Assembly (NCBI GenBank): GCA_018417955.1
Contig: JACTVC010000020.1
Span: forward strand, 310,001-374,000
Length of the DNA: 64,000 nt
Source: Laccaria trichodermophora
Taxonomy: Eukaryota; Basidiomycota; Agaricomycetes; Agaricales; Hydnangiaceae
Direction: 5' to 3'
This document shows, in pieces, positions 10,290 to 20,316 of this stretch. The notes beneath the pieces are model-generated. The model ran no database searches. It saw nothing but the letters and a program-made list of their open reading frames with translations, and was not told where the DNA came from. Position 1 is the first letter of the stretch. Every line of letters begins with the position of its first letter. The position numbers were made by a program, and so were the translations under genes.

Positions 10290-12454
10290 ATGCAAAACTG
10301 TCCCATAACACCTGAGATACTGGACAAGGACCCGCTCCTTCTCCTTCGTAATCGAGGCAAACCACATGAACGTACGTATCTGTTCTCACCTTCTGGTGCA
10401 GTACACTAAATCCGCCACAGCAATACAGTGGTGCGATGGAAGGGTGGGAGCCGTTCTTCGAGGCGGATATTTCTTCGTCACCAGCCCAAACATGGACGTG
10501 GTATATGAGCCGCCCCTTGGCAAAAATCGAGCAATGTTCCTTCGACGCGACTTCCGTTACGCAGATGACGACCCACTTCTCTGGCCCCAGCCATACGTCA
10601 GCTCAGCCTGTCACCATGGCGCAATCCCGCGCAGGCCAGAACATGATGACCGAAGGGATATCTTGTGGTGGAATCCTGACCAGACAGATCTGTCAGTCAA
10701 TTCTTCTGACCTAGTCCTGGGGATCGGGAAAATTCCTCATGACCGTTTGGTCCAATTTCGACAATTAGTGGGGGAGCTCCAGGACCGTGTTCAGGAATAC
10801 AAATCAGACAAATCTCATCCAACGAAGAATTCGGAAATATTGACACTATCGAACTGGTTAGGTCAGGGGCTCTCTCGTCTTGAACGACTACCAATGGATT
10901 TCACACAACTCAAATTCTGTGTGGCTGAAGTCCAACGAGCTTTTTTAGAATTGACAGCTGGCCTCGACTATCTTTATATCTACAAACCCCGAATGGACGG
11001 GATTCTACCGCCCGCCACCGAAACTGCGCGGACCATTGGTGTATTCACCATGGATTCGACTATTCTGCAGGAGTTTACGAGGGCTGGGCTCCCTGTCTGG
11101 TTCATGCGCCCCGCTCATACCTTGCCAGGTGTTCGTGTCGATTCAATCGTCGAAACAAGGAAGCCAAATGAATTTCTCGAACTTCGTGAGGCCGAAACGA
11201 AGTTTGATACTGTTTTTTGCGGTTCAGCCGATGATCCAAAAAAACGCAGGGCAATAGCGCTTCACTCACGCCAGTTTTTTTCATACTACAACCCCTTCAC
11301 CCTATATGTCGTGACACCAAGGGAACGTGGGCCTGGAGTACAAATGAGAATGCAGGGAAATCGCCAGGCGGCACTTCCTACAAACGCTATGGAAGGGCGT
11401 CAGGGGAATGGTCACGCTATGAAAGGTCATCAGGGGAATAGCTCAAACCGCTCCAAAGCAAGTCATGTTGGGAAACCGAGGGCTGGTGCACCATGTGAGT
11501 TTTTCATTTAACGATGTCTATGCGACTGACATATCTTCTGCAGACTACCGTTCTGCAAAAGGCGGGGGTCGTAACAAATTTTTTGAGATGTCCAGTCCAC
11601 TGCTTCCACCTGCGATTGGTGTTTGGAGTGACGCTCTTGCCGCCGTTGACACAAATCCGGAAAACATTATCAATCAGGCATCCAGCCCAACCGATCGCGG
11701 ATATGTATTTCCTGATCCAGGATTATTCATTGGCTGCGCGAGTGAAGAGAAAACGACACAATACCTTCATCAATGGTTGCGCCTCAGAACCGCTTTCATC
11801 TACCGCCTCAGTACACCATCGTCTTCCGCTCAGCCACTGGGGGGTCAAGTGTGGCGTGACCTCCTAAACTTCTCCGACGCTAAGCAGCCCTCTGGCTCCA
11901 AGTCCACCAAGTCTTCTCGCCGTACAGAAACACTGAAGGAGCTACTCGGCGATTGCTTGCATCAAACCGGTGTCGAGCTGGCCCCAAGTGCTACAGTCAC
12001 ACCAACGTTTTGGAGAGAGTCTGAACTCACGCCGGGTGTTCCGATTCAACATCGTATTGTTCAGGAGATTCTCTATGAACTGTCTAGCCTCAACTTTCGC
12101 TATGAACTCTTAGCGTTGCACTCCCGTGCCCAAACAGTTGACGCCGCTGACCAGGATGCCGTCGTTGCTTGTTTTCCGGAGCGGTCGATGTTGGTAGTGG
12201 AGCTGGCATGCGGAAACATAGGGTTAGCTGCAGATAAGCTGGAGGACCGTCTCCCATACCTCCTTTTCATGAAGAGGCTAATGTCGACATGGGCGGGCCC
12301 CATCCCGGAGGCCATCAAGTCTCAAGACGAATTCGGAGATTGTTTTCCAGTGGCCGCAATCGAGGAGTTGGAGCGCCAAGTGGCCCGTTTCTACACCCAA
12401 TCGTTTTTCAATTATTTTGGTCGTGCAGCCATTATTCCTCGTCGACTTACTTAG
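10290..12454 (+). CDS. Mushroom-expanded hypothetical protein, 688 aa, intact
   Basis: Seen: three exons, 10290-10371, 10421-11494 and 11544-12454, splice in frame through 49-nt introns to 688 codons plus stop. The start ATG at 10290 is chosen because the first exon then joins GKPHE to IQWCDGRVGAVLRGGYF. The protein is mixed alpha/beta and soluble. It contains DYLYIYKPRMDG, a GLPVWFMRPAHTLPG segment and, later, WLRLRTAFIYRL and LKELLGD. Known from memory only: proteins with these segments are abundant and uncharacterised in Agaricomycetes, often near transposons. A low-complexity GNxxAM/GHQGN stretch precedes the second intron. Function is unknown. The preserved frame over 2 kb argues that it is active or recently acquired. 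Confidence 0.7.
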
Positions 12455-12548
12455 CGCATTTTGAACAATCTCAAATCATACTCCATTTGTAGCTTCTTTA
12501 ATCTATTCTTTTTTGGCATTCGCCGGTGGAAGTGGCTCGACGAAGACA

Positions 12549-14066
12549 ATGCCACAGGTACGTGATCAACTTATATTGTCTGCCTTGACCGCCGGTTCAA
12601 CAAGTTTCCCTCTGACCTTGATCACAACCTTGACCTCGTCTTTGATATGTCGCAGAACGCCCAACGTGTGACATGTTCTCGGAAGGCTAAGATTCTTGAC
12701 ATACCTCTTCCCGAAACCCGCGCAAAACCTGGTACCAGAAAACGCGAGGCAAAGCTTCAAATTTTCATCATGTAGCCGACACTTTTCACTCATTTGAAGC
12801 TACAGGATGTCGTGAAATCTCGTGCCAGTAAACGCAAAGCCATCATGGAAGATGCTGAGGTACGGGCAATTCTAATTTTTTAAACGCTTGCTTTACAATT
12901 AAAAAAAATTGCAGGCTCCTATGAGTTTTGGAGAAACCTCCCGTTGCAAATCAAGGAGAGGCTGAACCAACAGAAACTGAGGTGGGCGAACAAGAAGAAG
13001 AAGACGACGCTGGTGGATCGGGATTCCTACTTGCGGAAAACACAAATGTATGGAGTCTCCCATCTACTCAATTTTTTCTCCCTTATGTTGAGCCATAGAC
13101 TACAACGAACAATAAAGCCACTGGTAGCGGTGAACAATCCTCCATCACTCTTCCTACGGAATCTGGTGGACTTAGGAACAAAGAGGTAGGAGAACGGCTT
13201 TCAGCCCATTGCCTCACTGACTTTCGAAAATGTAGAACGGCGATGACGTTGAGCACATTGCCCCTACTACTCGCGACATGCGGCCACCTCAAAAACCGAG
13301 ACCCAGACGATTGATTAATGGGTCAGATTCGGAGAACAATGACGACCAAGACAATCAATTTCTCTCATCCCGCAGAGGTTACCGCCAATTGCGACCCACT
13401 ATCCGCGACGACAGCTCAAATGCCGACGATACTATTTTCAAAGGCTTTACTTCGCGCGTTCTTAAACTCGGTAACAGAAAGGCTGACATCGACATGGAGG
13501 ACGCTCAGTATGATCCTGAGCATGAAGATCTTTCTAGTGGAAATGCGGCCATTGCAGGAGAAGATGACCCTTTCAATATGCTGCCTCAATCTCTTTTAGC
13601 CCCGACCTCCCCTTCTGTAATTTCTGCCCATTCGCCGGCAGCCATTGATCTCAATTCGAGGCAAGATCATGATGCCTCTCCCTCAGATCACGAGGAAACT
13701 GTGAGGGACGCCAACATGAGATGTCCAGAACGTCCGCGGCGTCATGATTTGATCCCCACAATGGAGGAACAGGAGGAAGTGGACGACGAGGAATCTGTTG
13801 TTGAGGTGAACCTATCTCCTCGACGCTTCACGGCCTCCCGAAAGAACAAGGGTCGTGCTCGTGTCAATGTTGACAATGGCTCTTCTGGCACTGAGGATGA
13901 ACTGAATGAAGAACCTTCGGCGGTTGAGCCGTTGGAGAAGTTCGTCAACAAGAATGCCAAGGATGCCACTGACGTTGCGCGTCTCCTTCAGATGGTACCT
14001 TCGCGTAAATCTAGGCCTGATAACGGGGATTCAGATGCTGAAAGCCAATGTTCTGGTGGTGAATAA
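12549..14066 (+). CDS. Disordered acidic protein, multi-exon, unknown function
   Basis: Seen: short exons follow one another in frame: MPQ at 12549, then a basic stretch (TCSRKAKILDIPLPE), then DVVKSRASKRKAIMEDAE, then an acidic stretch from KPPVANQGEAEPTETE, then TTTNNKATGSGEQSS, then NGDDVEHIAPTTRD running into a long last exon to 14066. Introns are about 50 nt with standard ends. The junction before DVVKSRAS lacks a GT donor in the right phase (a GC donor after KRE would work), so it is unresolved. The product is rich in Asp, Glu, Ser and Arg, with no globular domain, as in nuclear scaffold or chromatin-associated proteins, but no function can be assigned. More exons may follow up to about 14170. 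Confidence 0.45.
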
Positions 14067-14410
14067 AGCTGACCGAACAAGGCCATGAAAGTAAATTCAC
14101 CACATATTTTTCAGGTATCTGACAATTCTACTACTGGAAAAACAGTTGAAGGTAATCCAGACAGTGATCATAAGTTGTGCTCAGACAAGTCGCGGATCGG
14201 ATAACACAGGGACCGGAACTTTTCTATTTTGAAGTCAGAAGATGCAAGCCAACGCATCTTAGGAAGAAAGGTATCAAACTGGATTTCGTCATGTTACAAT
14301 TCTTCCGCCCCGATGCTGCTCCGCTCAATCAATCCAAGCAGAAGAAAGCCAAAGCACGTGAGCAGGAAATACTGCCGTCAGATTTTGAACTGCAAGTCCA
14401 ATCGGTACGG

Positions 14411-14424
14411 TACGGGTACCCGTA
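14411..14424. repeat. Palindrome TACGGGTACCCGTA in a GGTACGG repeat patch
   Basis: A perfect 14-bp palindrome sits inside about 50 bp of repeated GGTACGG/TTACGGG units (14403-14452). No gene is evident at this spot. Confidence 0.6.
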
Positions 14425-14553
14425 TAGCCGTAGCTTACGGGTACGGTGCGAAGCCCTATCAATGCTTTTTTTATCCCTTAAAAATGATGCTTCCGAGAAC
14501 AGTATAACAAGGGCTGTATTGCTCGGGTACTTCTCATCATCTACTCACACAAC

Positions 14554-15221
14554 ATGTCTTTCGATCGCTTCAGATTACCCCCTTCAGATCAATCGCTGGC
14601 AACTCCATCGTCCATCACCCAAAGACAAAATTTTATCCCAGCCTTGCCTCCTTCAGGTCAGAGCCCTGTCGGTATACCGTCTTTGCATCGCTTTAGAGCT
14701 ACACTTCCAAACCAATCTACTCCTCGAAGTCAACCTCTGGAAACTCCATCTCAGCCGGAAGCAGCTGCTCAACCTTCAATACCCTTCAGATGGGTTTCTA
14801 CATCTACTCCACTCTCCATCGCTCGGGTACAAAGATTTATCCCAGCCGCCTTGTCTGCTCCACTTCTGGGCCCTGTCCCTGGTACACCATTCACAGCCCA
14901 ACCAGATCCGAATTTTCGTTTGAGAGAAAAAAGGTTTTTATTGACCTCCTCTCAGGTAAGAATCAAGAATCCCTTACAGCAAAACCTCCCATCATTGCGA
15001 AAGCGTGCATGGAGTACGGGGGAAGGGATGGGACACGTGGGAAGCATGGTTACTGCGCTCACCTAAAGAATACCATGGACCACAAGCACCCAGATCAAAA
15101 TAAATTTGTCGTCGGATTCCAACTCCAAAAGAAGAAACGAAAAACCAGGATTAGCGACGAAGTAATTGTGGAGGTGTACCGAGTGAAACAGCTCAAACAG
15201 AGCGGAAACGCGAAAGACTAG
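14554..15221 (+). CDS. Pro/Ser-rich hypothetical, probably decayed
   Basis: Seen: an ATG at 14554 opens a Pro/Ser/Gln-rich frame (MSFDRFRLPPSDQSLATPSS) to a donor near 14956. A second stretch in another frame (KPPIIAKACMEYGG, then KKKRKTRISDEVIVEVYRVK) ends at 15221 and leads into a charged repeat with in-frame stops. The two parts resemble exons, but the ends are broken, so this may be a pseudogene. No domain is recognised. Confidence 0.3.
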
Positions 15222-15440
15222 CGGGAACGCGACAGGAAGCTCAACGAATACGAAAGGGAGAAGGAACGCGAAAAGGAAAAGGAACGCAAAAGCGAGAAGT
15301 GACGCGAAAAGGAAGAGGAACAAGAAAGGGAGAAGGAACCGGAGAAAGAGAACGAACGAGAGAGAGCTCAAGGAACGATAGCGGGAGAAGGAACGTGAAA
15401 GGGCGATGGAGCGCGAGGAGGATAAAGAGCGAGGACGTGC
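15190..15440 (+). repeat. Degenerate Arg/Glu/Lys-coding repeat
   Basis: Purine-rich repeats built on (GGAACGCGAAA)-like units code RERE/KEREK runs in one frame and are interrupted by stops at several places. The opposite strand reads as Phe/Leu-rich, which is a shadow and not a membrane protein. Confidence 0.6.
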
Positions 15441-15530
15441 CAGAGATCCAGAAGACCCAAGTACGCTGCCACACGCGACTTGGCAGTGCCATAGTGTCAC
15501 ACTCACACATGCTCCCATAAAGCGGACGTA

Positions 15531-16893
15531 ATGGACATCGAACGCGTATCCGCGACAATCGAAACAGAACACATATCGGCGGTAAACGAAATAGAAGGCT
15601 CAGTTGCAGAAATGGAAGAAGTGGAGGTGGACGTACGGATGAATGGAGGTGAGATTACACGCTAAGTTATTACCACTCACATATCAGACCGATATCATAA
15701 AGAACCGAACCAGAAGCTCGCAACCTCCGAGTCCAATACCAATGGCACGCTAACAACGACATCTCCTGCAAATATCGGATTCGTTACACGATCGCGCGCA
15801 TCTTCCCCCGTTCCCGAAGATGGGTTTGCATGTGGGAACGCGTTCAGATGGCTTGCGAGATTACGGACGACTTGGGCTCCGTTTTGCACTTGGTCCTACT
15901 ATACGGGAGATGTCGACCCCGAGACGGACGCCGGTCCAATCTCAGGTACAATGAACAGAACCAACCCATCCTTCGGTTTATCGTCAAACGGCCTCTCCAT
16001 CCCCGATGAGATTACAGTGAAGTCATTTTGCGAAGCCGCACGGCTGTTACCCAAGCGAATATACCACAACTTATTTCTGTTGAGACTGCCTGCAATGTAT
16101 TCTTCGAGGAATACTGCGACCGATACATATTTTAATTCGTTGTTGAGGGAATGGAAGGCGCTGAACGGCGCATCTGCTGTATTGACTGCGTGCGTAAACT
16201 TCTCTGTTTATAAAAACGGCAGTGCTAAAATAAATAACATCGTAGGGCTATTTTAGCGTTAATAATACCCCAGACGGCAGACGATCCGGTCACAAGAAAC
16301 ACCGCGATGCTTTCTTTGGTCTGCGCTTTGATGAGTCTTTCATACGGGACTACATATATCGTGAAATTTGGAACTATCAGTAGCATGCTTGAATCATCGA
16401 AGTGGGAAGAGGTGCGTATTCATGTTAAAGAATCAAGAGAAGAAAAGGTCTTAATTGATACGGCTGCTGGCAGGAAATAGGGGCAAGCACCGCTACATGG
16501 TGGAATAATTGCGTCTTACTGGCGATGCCCGCGGTATCGACGTCTTGGTATTTTTTACCTTTACAATCCTTGCTCAACCTCACGCTGTCTTTGTTCTACC
16601 TTCCTAATAGGTCGATGCTCCTCTTCCTCGGATGCATAGTCTCACTCGTCTGGTTCAAGGGATCAGGTAACGATCCATCCACCGGTGCACCAATGAGCGC
16701 AACACCGGCTTTGGGTCCACGGGTGGCCATCACAGGGCTGTTGGTGGTTGGGACGTTTTACTTCGCAATGATAGTGAAGACGTTGACGAGGTACGAAAAG
16801 GAGCGGGAAGAGATGAGGGCGGACGCGGAGATGAGTATGGGTGCTGTTTCTGTGCAGAATGGGGAGCCGGAGGACAGGGGCAGGGAGATATAG
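15531..16893 (+). CDS. Basidiomycete multi-pass membrane protein, 380 aa
   Basis: Seen: exons 15531-15648, 15688-16189, 16246-16411, 16474-16547 and 16611-16893 join in frame to 380 codons plus stop. Introns are 39-63 nt. The N-terminal half is Ser/Thr-rich and soluble, with NSLLREWKALN leading into the first hydrophobic stretch (AILALIIP). Hydrophobic segments follow: TAMLSLVCALMSLSYGTTYI, VLLAMPAVSTSWSMLLFLGC running on to IVSLVW, and VAITGLLVVGTFYFAMIV, before a charged cytoplasmic tail. Known from memory: this order of segments, including SYG.TYIV.FGT and WWNN-VLLAMPA, recurs in many uncharacterised mushroom proteins. Function is unknown. The intact splicing shows that it is not a relic. 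Confidence 0.72.
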
Positions 16894-17033
16894 ATCAGTA
16901 CACGCAAACAGATTTCTTGAGGCAAATTATATCTTGGACATCAACTCTATTATTTCATTCAACTGTATTACGTGAAAAAATTGTATCTAGTGCAAGAAGA
17001 AATCGTATACCAAAAACTTGAAGTGTACGGCGT

Positions 17034-17156
17034 GGCATGTTTGCTGAAGAGTGGAATGTTTGGTCCGATATGAAAATATGACCTCCAGGAAGTTGTATTA
17101 TTTGCGCCATGTTTGCGGAAGTGTGACATGTTTGGTTTGCTTAGAAATATGAACCT
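17034..17156 (+). repeat. Two-copy ~51-bp direct repeat, period 72
   Basis: Copy A (17034-17084) and copy B (17106-17156) share GCATGTTTGC/GCCATGTTTGC, GAAG-GTG, ATGTTTGGT and AAATATGA-CCT in the same order. Confidence 0.65.
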
Positions 17157-17509
17157 AGCTAAAGCGAGGTGCCAGTGACTGGCAAACGTTCAAGTTAGTC
17201 AGCTTCGTGCCAATACTACTAGGCTAAGGTTCAAACTACCGCCGCCACATGCTCTTCAGGCCCTCTCGATCCCACCAGCACATACAACATCGCCTTTGTC
17301 ATCGTTAATGGACACCAGGCCTGTTACGTCCCCGACCACTGGCAGCAGTCACTCCGAGTCCGACGTGCAGAATTCATCAGGAAACGATCCCCGAGTGTCA
17401 TTCTACCAATTGACGATAAAGGATTCCGGAGAGAATCACGGATTGCGTGAGTAACGCATGTGAAGTGGAAACGGGCCTGGGTGAGTTGATGTTATTCTAC
17501 GGCGAAGTA

Positions 17510-17610
17510 GACTTCGCGTCATTTGCCTCACGACTTGGACTTCGCGTCGGTCGTCCATTTCTTGACTTAGACTTCGCGTCGGTCAATCTGGGAGGTTCGA
17601 CTATGCGTCG
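17510..17610 (+). repeat. Four copies of the 12-bp motif GACTTCGCGTCG, second array
   Basis: Copies start at 17510, 17538, 17570 and 17599 (the last is GACTATGCGTCG). Spacings are 28, 32 and 29 bp, close to regular but not in reading frame. The first copy overlaps a small dyad, GCGAAGTAGACTTCGC. Orientation is the same as in the 9.9-kb array. Confidence 0.8.
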
Positions 17611-18203
17611 CCTTACCTCTGGCACATTTTTTACAACACGGTGAGTCGGTTCGCAAAATATAGTCAAATCTTTGACTGGCTAAATCAGAGAAAAAAGTCT
17701 GAAAAACTGGGCTACCCACCAAATCCATTGAACATTTACACTCGGCTTCACAACACATTTCGTCATATCGGAAAGGAAAACACAGGTGCGCTGGAGGACC
17801 TTCTTTGGAGTTCTGTAAATTCACAACAACGCGCTTGCCCTAGGCTCATCAACTCTTGAACTTCGCTGTAACTATGTTGCAACACACGCTGAAGGACGGT
17901 GCCGGCAGATTTTCTGTCGCAATTGACCTGACCTGGCTGATTGTTCTCGTTCCAACCGATTTACTGGACCTTGCGTTGGTTGATCCTCTCACCTCTCTTG
18001 TCACCGATGTTTCTCGGCACGATAGCCAGCTGACCATTGATCCTCTGTTCAGACACGTCATTTTGTCGGCATGCGCGGGTTATTCGGAGTTTGTTTACAA
18101 TCTATCACTCAAGTGATATTGAATGTGCATTTGACGCAACTTCGTCGATTCTCTTCTTGGACCCTGGTCAAAGTCACGTCAAACCAAATGACGTAGTGTT
18201 TTT

Positions 18204-18234
18204 GCAAGTTTTACGGTAGTACCGTAAAACTTGC
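18204..18234. repeat. 31-bp palindrome (15-bp arms, 1-nt centre)
   Basis: Arms GCAAGTTTTACGGTA and TACCGTAAAACTTGC are exact reverse complements around a single G. It lies about 35 bp before the truncated oxygenase copy and close to a second dyad (GGTGTCTGAGACACC, about 18257). It could be a transposon end or target footprint, or a hairpin terminator. Confidence 0.75.
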
Positions 18235-18267
18235 ATCCAAAAACCAAAAAAGGAAAGGTGTCTGAGA

Positions 18268-18930
18268 CACCCCATCCACAATAACCAGAACAAAATACAA
18301 AATGCGTCTATGTTACCCACTCAACCGCGCACACTGCATGACGACTACGCCTCCAGAGGAATGTAGTCAAGGACGGCGAAATTGCAGGACGTTTGCAGTT
18401 CAACCCTCATCGCGACGCCCGGTTCCTACTTCTGTACGCCGTGAAAGAACACCCGCTGGTTGTCAGCAGACATCTCTTGCAGACAATCTACGTTTATATA
18501 GAAGACTCCTCTCAGGGTGCTTTGACGAAGAAGTTAACATTTGAAAATTCTCTACACGTACCTTTAGGATCCGTCGATACGATGTCAGATCAAGGTGAGT
18601 CAGAAATTGATAATGGACAATGGTACTAACAAAGTTTCTAGGCCTGTTTGAAGTTGCAGACCGTTCTGTGATATTTTCTAGGCCACTTAGAGAGGATAGG
18701 AGACAAATACCAATGACAAACTTAAATTGTCCACCCGTTCAGCAAGTTCCGCTTGACCTTGAACCTATACTTCAATATGCCGCAGAAAGACCAACTATAC
18801 CAACCTTCAATATATTTCATACTGATTGTAACATAACATCTATAAGGGTTCTATTGGCAATCGACCCCTTCAAATTGAACAACTGCTGTATTCTAGGCGA
18901 TGCCCTCTTATCAAGGTGAGCTCTTTAATT
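18268..18930 (+). pseudogene. Truncated, frameshifted copy of the oxygenase gene 5' end
   Basis: Seen: 18268-18714 matches about 22-478 of the window over the 5' untranslated part, the first exon (start ATG at 18302), the first intron and part of the second exon. A 2-bp loss after PPEE shifts the frame early. The original frame resumes at LQFNPHRDA. The match stops sharply after RREDRRQIP (about 18714), where unrelated sequence begins and keeps open to about 18918. The oxygenase domain itself is absent, so this is a pseudogene fragment, likely left by duplication or transposition. Confidence 0.8.
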
Positions 18931-18971
18931 TTGGCACGTATGTAGGAGGCCATTGAAGGAAGGGACTCCCA

Positions 18972-19455
18972 TTAACCGTCCATCATAAACCCTCTGATTG
19001 CATCATTCAACTGGTCATATGATATTTGCTCCCTGCTCGCCAGGATTGCAATATATAAGTCGCGGTTATCGAATGAGGAAATTCGGTGTGCAGATATTGT
19101 TACTGAAACCCCTTGGTACGTTCTGTACACGTAGTCTCTTTCTGGAGGATACACGATATTGACTTGTCGTGCAGATGCATCAGCTGAGGTGGTGGCGTAA
19201 GGTACGATATGTCGACCGCCGTGGCGAGCAACTCCTGTGAAGTGATTCTGGGTCGGTAGGTGGAATCGATTTGGGTGGTCTGAATCAGAGTCGAAAGGCG
19301 TTTGTAGTCCGATAAATTACTAGGCACTCACCCCAGCTGTGGTCATGAGTCATTACAACCACTGTCCCCTGCATGGCTGCATCTGCCTGGTCTATGTGTG
19401 GATTTCCATACGTTCCCGGGCCGAAACCATTGAGTTCGTCTTCAGCAGTGTTCAT
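18972..19455 (-). CDS. Small hypothetical two-exon gene, 143 aa
   Basis: Seen: exon 1 (19455-19332) begins ATG and codes MNTAEDELNGFGPGTYGNPH. A 52-nt GT..AG intron leads to exon 2 (19279-18972), giving HLPTQNHFTGVARHGGRHI, VNIVYPPERDYVYRTYQG and ending REQISYDQLNDAIRGFMMDG. The splice keeps phase 1. No domain is recognised. It may continue upstream: open stretches such as EGTYLELPPSLEFTRNLRTS sit just beyond, so 143 aa may be a C-terminal part only. Confidence 0.45.
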
Positions 19456-20310
19456 TCAAGAGAAGTTCTGTGTTTCTATTTACTCCAGATCAATATTCGT
19501 TCAATTTGTAAAGACTTACACAGTTCATGAAGTCAATCGAGGTTCTCAAATTACGAGTGAACTCTAAGGAAGGTGGAAGTTCCAAGTAAGTGCCTTCCGA
19601 GACCTATGGCCGAAAACTCGATTAGTAATTCATTCCATAAAAGGCTCCAATCATCTGGTATGTTGACTCGCCGCGGAGGAATGGACATTTCTGTTGTTCA
19701 AGCGTCGCTTCAAGGCATTGCACCTACTTTCTCTGCAATACTATTCCGTCGGAAAAAATATGTTGTCGTTGCAAGCTGGTTATGGTCTTTGATCAACCGG
19801 CGGTTGCATGGAAGGTGCTGCTGATATGGTGCTCCTTTCATTTGTAGGCCTTCACTGTACCAGTATAGTCGATGCTAACGGAACGGCTTAGGCAGGAGCG
19901 CCGTCGGCAGGGAACGTGGCCACACTCAAACCATCTGGGACGTGCCAACGTCCAGCGGCAGTTTAAAATGATGTTGTCAAGAACATGCTACAAGGCAAGC
20001 CTTGACATTCTAGGCCTGGTTACCACCACCATAGCCGACGCCAAACCGTGCACAGTTCATGATGACGGGAAATCCGACTTGAATACTTTGAAGGCGAGGT
20101 ACGCCGGCGCAACCATGTCTTGTAGTTTTCGTATTCATCGAGGTTCTGTTTAGGTTACTATGAGGTCAAGTGGCCACGCAGAGTGGAGTTCATGTAAAAA
20201 CAGAAACATTTGGCCTGATAGATCAGAGGTCTTGGCGGCTTTGCTTTCGGGTCAGTTAGAGTCTCTTCAACTGCCGTTGAACACGGAAAATAATGTATAC
20301 TTTTGATCCC
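19456..20310. other. No clear gene; possible upstream exons of the minus-strand neighbour
   Basis: Minus-strand open fragments (YLELPPSLEFTRNL near 19560) could belong to the 18972-19455 gene. Plus-strand frames are short and without recognisable motifs. Confidence 0.25.
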
Positions 20311-20316
20311 ACAGAA

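Larger units (their letters stand above)
16894..18203. other. Noncoding or uncharacterised spacer with repeats
   Basis: It contains a two-copy direct repeat (17034-17156) and a four-copy motif array (17510-17610). A short open stretch at 17874-18116 (MLQHTLKDGAGRFSV) has no recognisable domain and no splice support. No gene is called. Confidence 0.35.

Noticed and set aside
15063..15572. Hydrophobic minus-strand open frame, rich in Phe and Leu
   Set aside because: It is the reverse reading of the Arg/Glu/Lys-coding repeat and has no splice or domain support.
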